A stretch of DNA of 64,000 bases from Branchinecta lynchi (GCA_023053575.1 JAKZAP010000015.1:12458142-12522141); one strand, 5' to 3'; positions 1-11,643 are shown, counted from the stretch's first letter. Translations and numbers: made by a program. The notes: a model not told the origin generated them from the letters alone.

Positions 1-339
1 AAAATGGAAAAAAATACTTTTGACAATCACTTCCATCTAACCCAGCATTGCAAGTGCCATATGAGCTTCCAGCTCTTGTTAAAAGCTCCGTGGAAAGTGA
101 ATCCACTCTTTTGTTCTTCTGCAGATCGCCGGGAATGCTGCTAAAATACGAAGAATATTGTCAAAGTTAATGACCTTTTAGGATGAGATATTGGAGTAAA
201 CATTCTTCCTGAATCCATATCTAAACTTGGTTTTTCTCATCTGATTAGTTGTTTGAGTGTAATTTGCCAAGAACTCCAAAACAGCAACATTGTCTTGTGT
301 ACATATTCAAACGGTGGCTGTGGATAAATAGCAAAATGT
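1..339. other. unassigned sequence
   Basis: AT-rich sequence with no convincing exon, repeat unit or RNA gene visible. Confidence 0.4.
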
Positions 340-795
340 TAGAGTAATGCACTGTCCAACTTTTTTCTCGTTTTGTTTCGAGTAAGCGTATGTAACGTGA
401 AAATTACTTTTTTGTTTTTAATCCGAAGCAAATCTACTTTCTGTCTACTTTGCTTGGCCACTATTATTTTTTTCGACGGAAAGATTTGCGATTTTGAATC
501 TATAGTCTTTCCTTTTAAATGGGATCGCAAAAAGTTGCTCGTCTCATCGGCGTTTCACAAAATTTTGCCTGTAGCGGAGTGCATAGTATTCTCTATTTAG
601 AAGGAGTATGTGTCATTTACTTAACGATTAGGCTGGGAGTTTTTTAGATTTGAAACCCATTAAAGGCTGGAAAGCGGTAAGTAGTCAAATCTTGCCAGAC
701 GAAATCAGATAAAAAGAATTCGCCTGCGACGCTTGCTTTAATTTGCCCAGGGTTCAGACGTTGGAAGCTTTCCTCTTTAGCGTAAGCTGAAATGT
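340..795. repeat. dispersed repeat, copy 1
   Basis: This stretch is a diverged duplicate of 3945-4400. Shared blocks include the TCGTTTTGTTT...GAGTAAGCGT stretch, the CATTTACTTAACGATTAGG-like stretch and the GGAAGCTTTCCTCTTTAG end, in the same order and orientation. No protein-coding content is evident, and the element class is unknown. Confidence 0.6.
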
Positions 796-1430
796 AAAGC
801 TGAGGTTATGAATGTATGTATAAACAGATTTTTATTACATGAGTAATTCGCCTTATTGCAGTTCAGCGCTCCAAGTGGACTAGTTTTGTTACGGTGTTGC
901 CGTCTGCACACCGTACTGTTAACTTTGCAGTCATTAGTAGCATTACTCCCTTCCTATTTGGTTTGTTTAATCCTTTATACTGTCGCGGCTCTTGTATTAT
1001 TTATTACCTCATGTTCGTGACTCATCGCCGGGGGTGAGTCACCTTCTTCATACTTCCTTTCCGGGCCTCGACCGGGAACAACCATTTTTACTTAAAGGTT
1101 GCTTATTTTGTAAGTAAGTTCATACAGAGAATAAAACCTTTTGTTTAATTACGTACCATAGGTCATTATTATGAGTATTGGTTAAAACTCCTTAGAGTTC
1201 GCTGGCCTATAAGGCCTAGTGTTTGATGGGTGGTTTATAGCCTATTGTGTTTCGGTACGCAAACTTTAGTGTGAACCGATCGGAGGAATCCACAATGAAC
1301 CCGTGAAGTCTGCACTTGTCGTAGGCCACCAGACGCCCTAGGCTGTCCTGACTCCGATGACTGTATCTAAGGACATTTACCATTTATGTCCGGCCTACTA
1401 CACCCCTCGCCATAACATCAGGTTGAGAGT
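796..1430. other. unassigned sequence
   Basis: No gene is seen. An AATAAA signal lies near 1130 and the block from about 979 begins TGTCGCGGCT. This hints weakly at a solo LTR, but no target duplication or second LTR was found. Confidence 0.3.
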
Positions 1431-1478
1431 GCTTCTTCACATACAAATACAGTCGTCTTAACAGTTTCTGTTAAGCTA

Positions 1479-1775
1479 CGTTTACAGGGAGGGTTTTTAC
1501 CCGTACTCCGCGGGTATTTTTCCCCGCAACAGCAACAAATCCCCGGGTATTTTCGACTTCGATTTCGTGAACTTTTTACCCGGGTATCTTCCACGTCAGC
1601 AACAACAAAATCGGATTTTCGAGCAATAATTTTGATTATGTCCACAAAAAAGTGATGCAAATGGAGACAAGTTGGTGTCAATTGTTGATATATCCTGTAG
1701 CCTTACAACCTTGGAAACTATTGCCACATAACAATACTCTCCCTTCAAAAATACCCGGGTACCCTGTGAACACTT
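1479..1775. repeat. imperfect inverted repeat rich in CCCGGGTA
   Basis: The left arm (GTTTACAGGG with a CGGGTATTTTT block) and the right arm (AAAAATACCCGGG with CCCTGTGAAC) are imperfect reverse complements about 300 bp apart, as in a decayed MITE. No target duplication was identified. Confidence 0.35.
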
Positions 1776-1887
1776 TCCCCTCTCGTCTCCGGGGAAAAAT
1801 ATCTGCCGTGTAAATGATCCTTTAGTCCCCCATTCCTTCATAACCATCACCTGTGTACAGAGGCGTTGCAAGAGTATTTTCGGTGTG

Positions 1888-1908
1888 GGAGGGGGGGGGG
1901 GGGGGGTG
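1888..1908 (+). repeat. poly-G tract
   Basis: A long G run is followed by a stretch ending in TTTTACCGAATC. The same combination recurs at 3180-3230, where a G run lies beside TTTTACCGAATC, so the run probably marks the edge of one repeat family. Confidence 0.6.
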
Positions 1909-1919
1909 CAGACCCAAAA

Positions 1920-2605
1920 TTTTACCGAATCCTAGAACTAAGAATTCGAGCTTAATTATGGAACAGAAACAATTACGTAGGAAGAGTAACAATAAAGGGT
2001 CGGCATGTAATAGCCGGCCAATAGTCGGCATGAACGACTATTAGGCGGCGCGAAACCCACATGGAGAATAAATTGCCGGGCATGATTGCAATAACAGCTT
2101 CTATCTAGTATAGCCAATACAAAATTAAAATGAGAGCCGCATGCGAAAATTTTCAAAATCCATTTTTTTCTGTAGGCTAAAATTCAACTGCTTCTCTTAC
2201 AAATTCTATCATTTACCGTTGATTAAATGCCGAGACTGAAAGTAGTTCCAGAAGCCGGATGGAGCGACATTCCGACAGCAGCAGCAACTGTAGTCTAGCC
2301 AATATACTACCTATAATTACATAAAGTGAGCGCCTCAGGCGAAATTTTTTTTTGCTTTTTCCTGCCAAATTTAATTCCCATCCAAATTCTAGCTTTGAAT
2401 GTTTCGAAATCTCAATCTTAAAACTGGCTTGACGCGCCCTTCCACAAAATAGAGAATATTACGAAACGTGCTGCAGGCGGAATTTTCCAAATAATTATGA
2501 TTAGATATTCTTTTTGAGATCAAAAATAAAAGTAAGGACTATCGATGATATCACAGATCATCCCTTTTGTCTGCGACCAGTGCTTCACCACTCGACCTCT
2601 TCTGA
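1920..2605. other. unassigned sequence
   Basis: No exon or RNA gene is supported. The beginning shares the TTACCGAATC motif with the tandem repeat downstream. Confidence 0.3.
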
Positions 2606-2611
2606 GTTTCG

Positions 2612-3195
2612 AGGTTAGTGGTAACTTCCGAATCCTGGCAATTATAACGAATAAATTACCGAATCCCAGTTAGTATACCGAATAACTTTAGACCGATAGC
2701 AAGTTCGGGATTCTGTATAAAGTTTATTATACCGAATTGTTTTGGTATCGAAATACTACCGAACAATATTCATATTCGGTAGACGTTCGTCGAAACTGGA
2801 ACACAGTCAGGATTCGTGGTTAACTTCCTAATCCTGGAAATTATGCTGAATAAATTACCGAATCCCAATCATGATACCGAATAATTTTGAACTAAAAGCT
2901 TATTCGGGATTCTGTGTAACTTCTTAATCTCCATAGATATACCGAATAGTTCCGGCATCGAAAAATTACCAAATGATTTCAGTCAATTCTCTCACCAAAT
3001 TCGTGATAACTACCGAATACCGGCAATTATACCAAATCCCGATCATTATACCGAAGAGATTTGTACAGATAGCCTATTTAGGACTCTGCATAACTACCGA
3101 ATCCACGAAAATATATCGAACAGTTCTGCTATCGGAAAAATACCGAACAATTTTAGTAAAAATTTGGGCCTCCGGCCAAAAATTTTACCGAATCT
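2612..3195 (+). repeat. degenerate tandem repeat, about 190 bp, motif TACCGAAT
   Basis: Three units begin near 2622, 2820 and 3008. Each starts with a TAACTNCCNAATNCYGG-like block followed by many short TACCGAAT/ATACCGAA words spaced through the unit. The units are considerably diverged from each other. Confidence 0.65.
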
Positions 3196-3255
3196 CAAAA
3201 AGGTGGGGGGGGGGGGCTGAACCCCCGCACCACCCCCTTCCGACGCCCCTGCTTG
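3196..3255 (+). repeat. G-run/C-run pair next to repeat end
   Basis: A run of G is followed by CCCCCGCACCACCCCC and GACGCCCC. The same G-then-C arrangement is seen at 7340-7385 and 38890-38930, and a C run beside GACGCCCC is seen near 48395. Confidence 0.5.
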
Positions 3256-3725
3256 TGTAGACATAGTAGAAAGTCGGATCCATAGGGTAGTGGGTGACTT
3301 TCACTTTCTGCTGCTCAGACGTATGCAAAACCTCCATTACCTGGGACACATATGACAAGTTTTCCACTCACTAACCTGTGGATCTATTTTACCATGTCTA
3401 ATCCAAGTGCTGATTGTGAGGAATAGGGGGATTAACAGACACTAGTCCGCTTGGAAGCGCTGGACGGGAATATGGCCAATTTCAGCTGGTGCACTACAGC
3501 TAGTTTTACACCGGCTCTATCAATTTTGTCGGAGACTATGCGCTGTTGCCGCAAAGTGGCAACAGTTTTTGTCGGTACATTCGAGTAGTATATTGCGATC
3601 CAGGAGTCGTTGAAATGAGAGGTCTCCCCCCGCCCCCCTGGCTTTAGTGCTTCGGGCTGCCCCAGAATGGGTCGGGTTTTAAGAAACAAAATTCTAAAAC
3701 CAGTTTTAATTTGCAGTTTCTCGGA

Positions 3726-3859
3726 TGTAGTTTCACTGTAGTTTGACGTACTTTTGTTCTAGTTGTGAAAGTACAGTGTTTCGAACGGAAAAAAAAAGCG
3801 GTGCACAGTACTTTCATAATTAAACAAAAGTACATCAACACTACAGTGAAACTACACCA
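3726..3859. mobile_element. small fold-back element
   Basis: About 48 bp beginning GTAGTTTCACTGTAGT and ending GTGAAAGTAC returns almost exactly in reverse complement after a spacer of roughly 40 bp. The DNA could form a long hairpin, as in a fold-back MITE. No coding sequence is present. Confidence 0.65.
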
Positions 3860-3944
3860 GAAAATAATGAAACCAAGTCCGAATCTGTTAACTCCTGGTG
3901 GTCGAGGACCAAAAGTTTGTTACGTCCGTAAACCTGGATTTTTT

Positions 3945-4400
3945 TTTTCTAATGCACTGCCAAACCTGTTTTCCTCGTTTTGTTTCTGAGTAAGCGTGTC
4001 TTTAACTTGAAAATTACTTATTTTTTGCTGTAATTTGGAACAAATCTACTTTAATTGTTGTTTGTCTTAATTTTGTCTACTTTTTTTCCATTGTGTCTAC
4101 TTTTTTTCTGTTTTGTCACTCTTTTTGACGAACCGTTTGTTATTTCATAGCTATTCTTGGGAAACGCAAAAAGACGCTCGGCCTTTCGCAAAATTTTGCA
4201 TGTGGCCTAATATTCTCAATTTAGAAGAACGGTATGTCATTTATTTGGCGATTAGGCCTAAACTTGAAACATATTAAAGTCTAGTATGTGTATGGTAAGT
4301 AGTTAGATCCTAAAGACAGATTAAAAAAAATCGGCCTGTGTGCTTGTTTTAATTTGTCCTGGGTACAGGCGTTGGGAGCTTTCCTCTTTAGTTAAAAAAG
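3945..4400. repeat. dispersed repeat, copy 2
   Basis: This is the second, diverged copy of the repeat at 340-795, in the same orientation. Confidence 0.6.
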
Positions 4401-4755
4401 ACTTTTTCTTATATTTCTTTTATATTGTATAATACATTTTACACGACCGATTCAGTGTAGTCGAAACTTTATCTGAATTGGTATATATTCTGATGAATGT
4501 AAAATGTGATCTCAACTTTTTTACTTCAAGCTTGGATAATGGCGAAGCTACTATCACCAAACAGAACCACATAAGGTGCGTCTCAATCGCTACTTGTAAG
4601 TAATAAGTAATTAGTAATTTATTTGTAACCTGTCATTTAGGAAAAGCGGATTAAATGAAAAAAAATAAATAAAACACTTAAACATACGTAAAAAGACACT
4701 TAATTTTCAATTTTCAATCTTGCTTATTCTTATATTAAGCAGTCAAAACACTAAC

Positions 4756-4917
4756 CTGAGCATTTGTTGATATTCCGACCGAATTTGTCAAATTCGTCCA
4801 CACGATGGCGTCAATATAGTCAACCAGCTTAACTACTTCTTCTTTCATATATGGATAGTCGCTGCAGTCCACGAAGGTACCGAAAGACACACTTAATACA
4901 AATATTAGAAGACACAT
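4756..4917 (-). CDS. first coding exon of a putative secreted protein (gene A)
   Basis: A 54-codon exon starts with ATG at 4917. Its hydrophobic leader (MCLLIFVLSVSFG, then a short tail to DCS) looks like a signal peptide. The mature part begins near SDYPYMKEEVV and contains two N-glycosylation sequons, NLT and NSV-type context. It ends in a CAG|GTTAGT splice donor, phase 0. A homologous exon of the same length lies at 39633-39794 with about 74% amino-acid identity and the same donor, so two tandem paralogues run leftwards. Later exons of this copy would lie left of the window. I do not recognise the family. What is seen: length, leader, donor and paralogy. Secretion is inferred. Confidence 0.6.
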
Positions 4918-5200
4918 GCTTGTCTCTAAGGGAAACTTCCAACGTCTGTTAGACCAAACCAAACGTTTTTTTTTTGTAAATGGCATCCTAGGCAGTCGCA
5001 CATGTTCAAATCTTTGAACCAAAGCGTGAGTTGTCAAAATGAGTGGACAGTGTGTTTGCAAGACACGTGATTACATCCTGGTTGTTCCTTCTGCTCCATC
5101 AGAAGAATGTTGAAATTTCCTTCTACCTTGTCGCAGAAAAATCGGAAGTGAATACTGATGACTTTTCTAGTCGCGCTAATGACAGATACCGATGACTCCA
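4918..5200 (-). promoter_or_regulatory. upstream region of gene A, conserved with gene B
   Basis: Sequence just upstream of the gene A start is recognisably homologous to 39795-40050 upstream of gene B. The CGCACATGTT(C/T)AAATCT block, the GAGTGGACRGTGT block and a GTTGRAAWTTCC block occur in the same order and spacing. The duplication therefore carried the promoter with the first exon. No specific factor site is claimed. Confidence 0.5.
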
Positions 5201-5429
5201 GGAAGGCTGCCAGTCCGTCCGTTAGGTTCATATCTCTATGGAAGTTTTATCGCACTCCGGTTCCGATTTGCTTATGACACAATCAATGGTAGGAGCAAAT
5301 ACTCCAGCTGTGATAAATATGTGACCAAACTGGGTCAGACCACGGAAGTAGTTGGAAGGTGTTTCACGAGATTTTCGGTGGCCCCCTTCGAGCTCTACAC
5401 GTTGTCACTGGAATTTGTCCGGTACTGAC

Positions 5430-7050
5430 ATTGACACTGAGACATTAGCTCTTGCCACTTGTCAAATTTTCTTAATTGGTATCACCGGATTTCCGGGAAA
5501 CCCCCTCAGATCCCCCCCCCCCCACATTGACAAGACCCGGTCTTATTGTGTCTAGGGTTTACGCGTGTTCTTCCAACCAAGTCCAACTCCGATCCCTCGA
5601 CTCTAAGCGATTCATCACACTTCCGGTGCCCCCTCCAGCCCCCCCCCCCCCAGTGATCGGACCCGCTCTGGACTTGAAACTGAACATTTGAGACACTTGT
5701 TCTTGACACTTGTCAAGTTTCATGCACGTCCGATCACCTGTTCCTAAGTTATGTATGTCACCATATGCCAGATTGCCCATCCCTCTACTCCCGATGATCT
5801 GATTGGGGACTGGAATTCCAGGAAATCCCCTCAGACTCCGCCCCACATTGACAAGACCCGGTCTTGCTCCGTCAATATTGTATCTAGGGTTTACGCTTGT
5901 TTTTCCAACCAAGTCCAACTCCGATCCCTCGACTCTAAGCGATTCATCAGACTTCCGGTGCCCCTCTAGCTCCCCCCCCCCCGCACAGTGATCAGACCCT
6001 CTTCGGACTTGAAACTGAACAACTAAGACAGTTGTTCTTGCCACTTGTCAAGTTTCCTGCACGTCCGATCACCTGTTCCTAAGTTATGTATGTCACCATT
6101 TTCCAGATTGATCATCCCTCTACTCACCCCACGATGATCGGATCGGGGAAGGGACTATCACTGGAATTCCGGAAACCCCCTCACACTCCCCCACATTGAC
6201 AAGACCCGGTCTTGCCCTGTCAATATTGTATCTAGGGTTTACGCTTGTTCTTCCAACCAAGCCAACTCCGATCCCTCGACTCTAAGCGATTCATTAGACT
6301 TCCGGTGCCCCCCCCCCAGCCCTGTTCTCACCTATTCCTAAGTTATAAATGTAACTATATTCCAGATTGCCCATCCGTCTACTCTCCCCACGATGATCAG
6401 ATCGGGGAAGGGACTATTTTCAGTCCCAAATGCCTGCCAAGTTTCATGGTATATAGGCTTTGCCTATTCTTCCAACCATGTCCAATTCCGATCCCTCGAC
6501 TCCAAGCGATTCATGAGATTTCGGTGTCCCCTCCAGCCCCCCCCCCCCCCAGTGATTAAATCCGGTCCAGAGTTGAAACTGAACATCTGAGATACTTGTT
6601 TTTAATATTTACCTAAGTCTATGCACGTCTGATTTTCCGTTCCAAAATTATGGATGTCACTAGATTCCGGATTCGCCACCCCTCTACTCCCCCCACGATG
6701 ATCGGATCGGGGAAGAGACTATTTTCACGTCAAAACGGTAGAGTCCCTAATCTGCCTGCGAACGTTCGTGGTCTTGGCACATCTGGAAGTACTCGAACTC
6801 GAGATCACTGGATTACCGCAGGAAACCCTCTCCCACTCCCCCACTGTGACACGATCCGGTCCTGTTTTGTTAGTAATGTGTCTAGAATTAAGCTTGTTCT
6901 TCCCACCAAGTTTCATCCCGACCCCTCGACTCTAAGCCTTTCGTTGATTTCCAGCAACCCCCCCCCCCCCCAGTTCTCGTATCCGATCCGGATTTGAAAC
7001 TGAACATCTGAGGCACTTGTTCTTGGCACTTTTCATGTTCTAATGTTGTG
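5430..7050 (+). repeat. satellite of about 340 bp with poly-C runs
   Basis: A block starting TCTAGGGTTTACGC recurs at 5551, 5883 and 6231, with a diverged version at 6881, so the period is about 330-350 bp. Each unit carries CCTCGACTCTAAGCGATTC, a poly-C run, TGAAACTGAACATYTGAG and GACACTTGTCAAGTTTC. The open frames in this block are by-products of the repetition. Confidence 0.8.
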
Positions 7051-7339
7051 CACGGTGCCCATCACTCCACTCCCCCGACGACGGCCGAATCAGGGATGTG
7101 ATTATTTCCAAGTTAATCTGGTCGGGTCCCTGACATGCCTGCCAAGTTCCATCGTCCTAGCTTATGTGGAAGTGCCCAAACTAGCAAAATGCGGACAGAC
7201 CGACGACAGACATTACGATCGCTATATGGCACTTGAGCTATTTTTACGAAAAATCAACTGTTCCCAGTAAAAAGAATCGATTTTTTTAACGAAAAATCGC
7301 GGCGCCTCTGGCCGACTCGGCTATTTTTACCAACTGGCG

Positions 7340-7385
7340 GACAACACTGAGGGGGGGGGGGCTTCCCCCCACCCCCCATACGTTA
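7340..7385 (+). repeat. G-run followed by C-runs
   Basis: A G run, then CCCCCCACCCCCC and ACGTTACGCC. It has the same layout as 3196-3255 and 38890-38930. Confidence 0.45.
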
Positions 7386-7455
7386 CGCCTCCGGTTCCCA
7401 CATTTTTAATGCACCCTCTGAAGTTGTTTTACAAAGGCGAACCTAAAAATCTATG

Positions 7456-7590
7456 CTTGGGGACGTTTCGCCACGGGGATGTTGACGTTTTGCCATGGGG
7501 ACGTTTTGCCACGGAGACGTTTTGCCACGGAGATGTTTTACCGTGGGGACGTTTTGCCATGGGGTCGTTTTATCGTGGGACTCCTTTTTT
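7456..7590 (+). repeat. GGGGACGTTTTGCCAC minisatellite, copy 1
   Basis: About eight head-to-tail versions of a 15-16-bp word resembling GGGGACGTTTTGCCAC, with point changes. A second array of the same word occurs at 18098-18240 in the same orientation. Confidence 0.8.
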
Positions 7591-7599
7591 ACGGTTTTG

Positions 7600-7915
7600 T
7601 CAGAACCGAGAATGGGGAAAGCTCTGCAATACTGCAGACTCGAGTAGTTGCTTGTGTAGTCAATAAAGAGATTGCGTCTTAACGGATATTCCTACACCAT
7701 CATCAGGGGAGCATAATGAAATAATTTAATATTGGGAGGTAAAAAACTAAATTACCGGCGTTTGATTATCATTCTCATCCAGGGACTTGATGGAAACGTT
7801 AAGTGGACCCTGATTTAGTTTTTATTCCTGACTCTAATTCTTATTCCTTTTCTAGCTTTTAGGTATTCGTAGTAAACTTGATTGATTGATTGACTGATTG
7901 TATAATTTCATTTTT
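7600..7915. other. unassigned sequence
   Basis: No exon, RNA or repeat unit is supported. The stretch ends in a short TGATTGATTGAC simple repeat. Confidence 0.3.
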
Positions 7916-8094
7916 GTAAAAGAGTTTCCATGGAAGTGAGAGCTTGACCGCTTCAAAGTTTGAACACAAGCGGAGTCTCAAATCCTATTGGTCGGTTTTA
8001 ACGTGTCATCCAACAATTAGAAGCAGGATTCGTTTTGTAGTGAAAGTTTGAAGACTTCAAGCTCTCACATTTTCTGACGAAACTTTTCTATGAA
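7916..8094. mobile_element. MITE with imperfect TIRs of about 45 bp
   Basis: The left arm (AAAAGAGTTTCC...GTGAGAGCTTGA...CTTCAAAG) matches the reverse complement of the right arm (TTTGAAGACTTCAAGCTCTCAC...GAAACTTTT). The total is about 180 bp with no coding capacity. No clear target duplication was found. Confidence 0.6.
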
Positions 8095-8169
8095 TCTGAT
8101 TATACAATTAAGAAAAAGTCCACGAAATTTTTCCAGCTATTTAAAGGCTTACAATAATTATAACACACG

Positions 8170-9158
8170 GATATTCGATCTCAAAGTCGAAAGTCCTATC
8201 CTGCACGCTTGCGGAAGCAGGCAGTAGGGAATGAGATATTTTGATGGAATTTGTGTGAGGATTCGTTGGGTCAAGGGTAAGGTCAAGTTCGTAGATGGGC
8301 TCTGTAGTCCTACATTTAGGGTTGGGGGAGGGGGTTCAAATCTCAAAGTCGAAAGTCCTATCCTGCACGCTTGCGGAAGCAGGCAGTAGGGAATGAGATA
8401 TTTTGATGGAATTTGTGTGAGGATTTGTTGGGTCAAGGGTCAGGTCAAGTTCGTAGATGGGCTCTGTAGTCCTACATTTAGGGTTGGGGGAGTGGGTTCA
8501 AATTAAGGGACAAACAAAATATTTTTAAACTGCTAATTTGATAGTCGACTATGGGGTAAGAAGGCATGCTGAGCACGATAGTGAAAACCATTTTCTCGCC
8601 CGACAAGTAGTTCGTCCGGAATCTGGCGAAAACCAGAAAGTTGGTTAAAAGTAAAAGTTTTATTCAAAGTTGATTAAATGTTTGTTTTAGGGATAAAATG
8701 CCATGTTGAACACGATGGTGAAAACTATTTTCTTGCCGGACATTCAGTTGGCCCGGAATCCGGCCAAAACCGGAAAATTTTGTAAAAGCAAAAGTTTGAT
8801 TAGATGACAGATTAAGGGGTAAGAAGAGAGGCTGAGTCTGTATATGACGATCATTTTTTAGCCGGACATGTAATTTGTCCGGAATCCGGTTGTAACCGGA
8901 TTTTTTTTTAAGTCAAAGATTTATTTAAAGTTGATTAGATGTTCTTTATAGGGATAAGGAGATACGCTGGATTCGTTTCTGAATTTTCTTTTTTTGGCAG
9001 AAGTAAAGCAGGAAGTCTCGGTCAGTATCGGCAAAATCGATATGGCTCATAGAGTTATATCTGAACTTGGTTTTCTCTGATGATTACCCTGGCGAAGCCT
9101 GGATCTGGTGAAGACAAGACCCAATTTTCTGAATCAAATATTAAATTTTTGGGATCCC
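8170..9158 (+). mobile_element. GGGATCCC-bounded tandem-repeat element, copy 1
   Basis: The 5' part holds a perfect-looking 162-bp tandem duplication (8178-8339 and 8340-8501). Several units of about 130 bp follow, each with TGCTGARCACGATGGTGAAAA, CGGACAAGTAGTTCGYCCGG and AAACCGGAAAGTTTG-like words. The 3' border is GGGATCCCATCGA at 9151. The usual GGGATCCCAAAA 5' border is missing, so this copy is 5'-truncated. Other copies: 25021-25978, 37089-38323, 44230-45224 and 46599-48267. Confidence 0.75.
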
Positions 9159-9206
9159 ATCGACACCTTTGGTCTTGTTTCTTTGGAAGCTGTGGCCGTT
9201 ATTTTG

Positions 9207-10343
9207 TCAGTGTCTCGATGGAGTTTCCTGAGTAGAGTTGTTGTTCGCTTGTGAGAGTCTCTTGATCGGACGCTGTTGGGCATGGTGTGCCCTCTGCATT
9301 GGCGTTTGATCCTGGTTAATGTAGACTTGCTTGCGTACTGTGTCGTTCTTTGACTTTCGAAGGTTTGGCGCGGCTTTTAAGATCTGCGATCGTTTCTCAC
9401 GAACTTCGATCGAATTTCTTTCGAGCTTGACAAGCAGTAGCCTCGGAAAACCCGTATCACGTGCTTGCCCAAGCCTGACTGTCTCCAGTATGTCTGTTGC
9501 CTGTAGTTGGGCGCCCACATCGTTTTCTGCAGTCAGCTGAATGACGTTTTCTACATCCGTTCTGTTCTTTGACTCGGGTAGGCCGAATATGAGGAGATTT
9601 GCGCCCTTATCTTCTCGAAGTTTCCTGTCTCTTTCAGCTTTGATTACTGTAGCAACGGCTGGCTCAAAGCTGTCCGGCGACTGTCAACCTTCTGTTCCCC
9701 TAAGCTGCTGTTTTGTGGATGGTTGTCTTTGACTTGTGGAAGTTGCCTGTAGTGATTCTGTCACCTTTAGCTGCAGAAGAGCAATATTTCGCTGGCTACA
9801 GCTTGAACATTCGTATTTGAACAGCCGGGACGCCTCGTCGTGCAGCTTTATCGCAAAGAACAGGTCCAAATGCATGGTAGTACAACCCGCGTGTTCCCAC
9901 TCGCCACAAAAGAAGCAGGAAATGAAGTTTTGTCTTCTGCTGGTGAGTGACAGTGAGTGCATTTGAATATATTCTCAGATTCTTTGTTTCGCTAAGTTGA
10001 CGGATCTGTGACAGGGGCAAGGGTGATCGAAGGGGCAGGGGGGCTAACTGACAAAGTAATAGGGTCTAGCGTTGAGCGTAAACCATCTTCGACTGTGTTG
10101 CTTTGAGTGCTTTGCTGCTCACCTTTTGGTCACCTGCTTTCGTTTTATGAAATCGGTATGTGGCGAGCTAGTGCTTTGATTCTTGTATGATGGACAAACA
10201 AACATTTTTTCCAAATCTCGCGTAATCCTGAGCTTTAGACATCTTAAGTGGAACCACTTGGTACACTTAGTACATTTTACTCCACCACCGTTTGCCGACG
10301 TTACTTTTTCACTACAGATTCTGCATGGGTAGGTGTTAGCCAT
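9207..10343 (-). pseudogene. decayed LINE ORF1 with PHD-like zinc fingers
   Basis: Translation from an ATG at 10343 gives a Cys-rich finger (CRIC...CTKCTKWFHLRC) of PHD type. After a frame break come a second Cys/His cluster (CFFCGEWEHAGC...CSSC) near 9800-9920 and a C-terminal segment (LLIFGLPESKNRTD, then QILKAAPNLR) typical of the RNA-binding domain of CR1/L2-type ORF1 proteins. PHD fingers in such ORF1 proteins are established in some CR1-like elements. At least one frameshift separates the parts, and no ORF2 follows. The copy stops at the GGGATCCC element near 9200. Confidence 0.65.
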
Positions 10344-10372
10344 TACTGATAAAATTCGTTGAATCTATTAAA

Positions 10373-10620
10373 GTTCTAGCTGGTGGCAACTCTTTTATAA
10401 TTTACCGTGCTGGCGTTCTCTCAATAACTTCCCACGACACTTCGACTTTCCGGTGACTTCAGTCGAAGGGCAACGCTGTTTCCGGCGTCTGAATTTAGTA
10501 ATGTTCTAGCTGGTGGCAGCTCTCTCGTTCTTGACCGTGGTGTTCTGTTGATAACTTCCTGTCGACGCTTCGGCTTTTTGTGACTCCAGTCGAAGGGCAA
10601 CACTGTTCCCGGCGTATGGG
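10373..10620 (-). repeat. two tandem 130-bp monomers at the LINE 5' end
   Basis: TTCTAGCTGGTGGCA recurs at 10373 and 10503, and the rest of each unit (CAGTCGAAGGGCAACRCTGTT and CCGGCGT) aligns. The pair lies directly upstream of the ORF1 start at 10343 on the minus strand, where 5'-UTR promoter monomers would sit. Confidence 0.7.
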
Positions 10621-10649
10621 CGAGGGGGGGACTAGAATGACCCCCCGTT

Positions 10650-11340
10650 TTCTTCAAAATGCAGTATATCAGGTTTCCAAATTTGTTCTACCCATTTCTG
10701 TTCGTGATTTCAGCTAAGTTTTTCGTTTAATTTCTTACACTCGGGACTGAGGAAGAGAAATGATATAAGATGGGCCTCTCTTACTGCTAAAGAAATTAGA
10801 GCTTACTTTCCTCGCTTCTTTCTAAGTGGTGATATTAGAAAATTGGCCTACGGCAAAAAAGTGAATTTTTGAACTAATTCAGGTAGATTTTTTTTCAACG
10901 TCAATCGATAGACCTGTATGAGCTGATCATAGTGTATGTCATCCGTTTTTTGGTACACAAATTCCTTCATGAGATACAACAGTTTGAAAGTTTAGAGGGG
11001 TTGATAACTTAGTAGGTAGCCAAGGTACACACTGAAACCAAAATTAGGCCGATCCCAGTCGTGAGACATCTAGGGGCTTGTAGCCAACAATTGGCTGTTA
11101 GACCATAATCATCTTAGGAAATGAGGGGCTAGCAACTTTGATAGTTGGTGTACCTATTTATCCTATTATTTGTTTCTGGTGCATTTGATCGTGAGAACAA
11201 TTTTGGTACCATGTCTGACACGGGGAGATGGACTTGTAAGTAAGATTCGGTTGCTAGAAAGGGTTCATGAGGGGCTAGAAACTTGTGCAAATTGGTGCAC
11301 ATTTTAGATGATCTCTATGAATCTGAGGGTAAGAAAGTTA
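10650..11340. other. unassigned sequence between two LINEs
   Basis: No gene is supported. The sequence is moderately AT-rich with no repeat unit visible by eye. Confidence 0.3.
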
Positions 11341-11342
11341 GT

Positions 11343-11643
11343 CCAATTTTTCAATTTTTTCAATTTCAATTTCGTTTAATAATAAAAAAAAAAAACATCA
11401 TTATACTTCCAGCCTCACCATAAGGCTCCCGCCTGGCAGTGGGTGGGGCTCACTTTTAATTCATAGCTTATTCATAGAATCAAATCAGACAAAGCAGAAG
11501 GAAAGCAAAAAGGAAAAGAAAACAAACTAAAGGAGAAAAAGAAGAAGGAAAAACTAACAAGAAAAAATCCACAGGTGTGCGAATGATCTTCCATCGAAAA
11601 AGGGATCAGAAAACAAAAAAAAAACAAAAAAAATAAATAAATT
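11343..11643 (-). mobile_element. LINE 3' UTR and tail
   Basis: Downstream of the ORF2 stop on the minus strand are an A/T-rich UTR and a GC-rich segment (GCCAGGCGGGAGCCTTATGG). The end is a short tail of ATTGAA-like repeats at about 11343-11375. Such short tandem tails mark the 3' ends of CR1/L2-like non-LTR elements. Confidence 0.6.

Noticed and set aside
979..1419. Solo LTR
   Set aside because: TG start and AATAAA are present, but there is no clear CA end with target duplication and no second copy in the window.
5506..6997. Several overlapping open frames of 60-160 residues on both strands
   Set aside because: They follow the 340-bp satellite and its C runs. The residues are low-complexity proline/glycine and repeat with the units.
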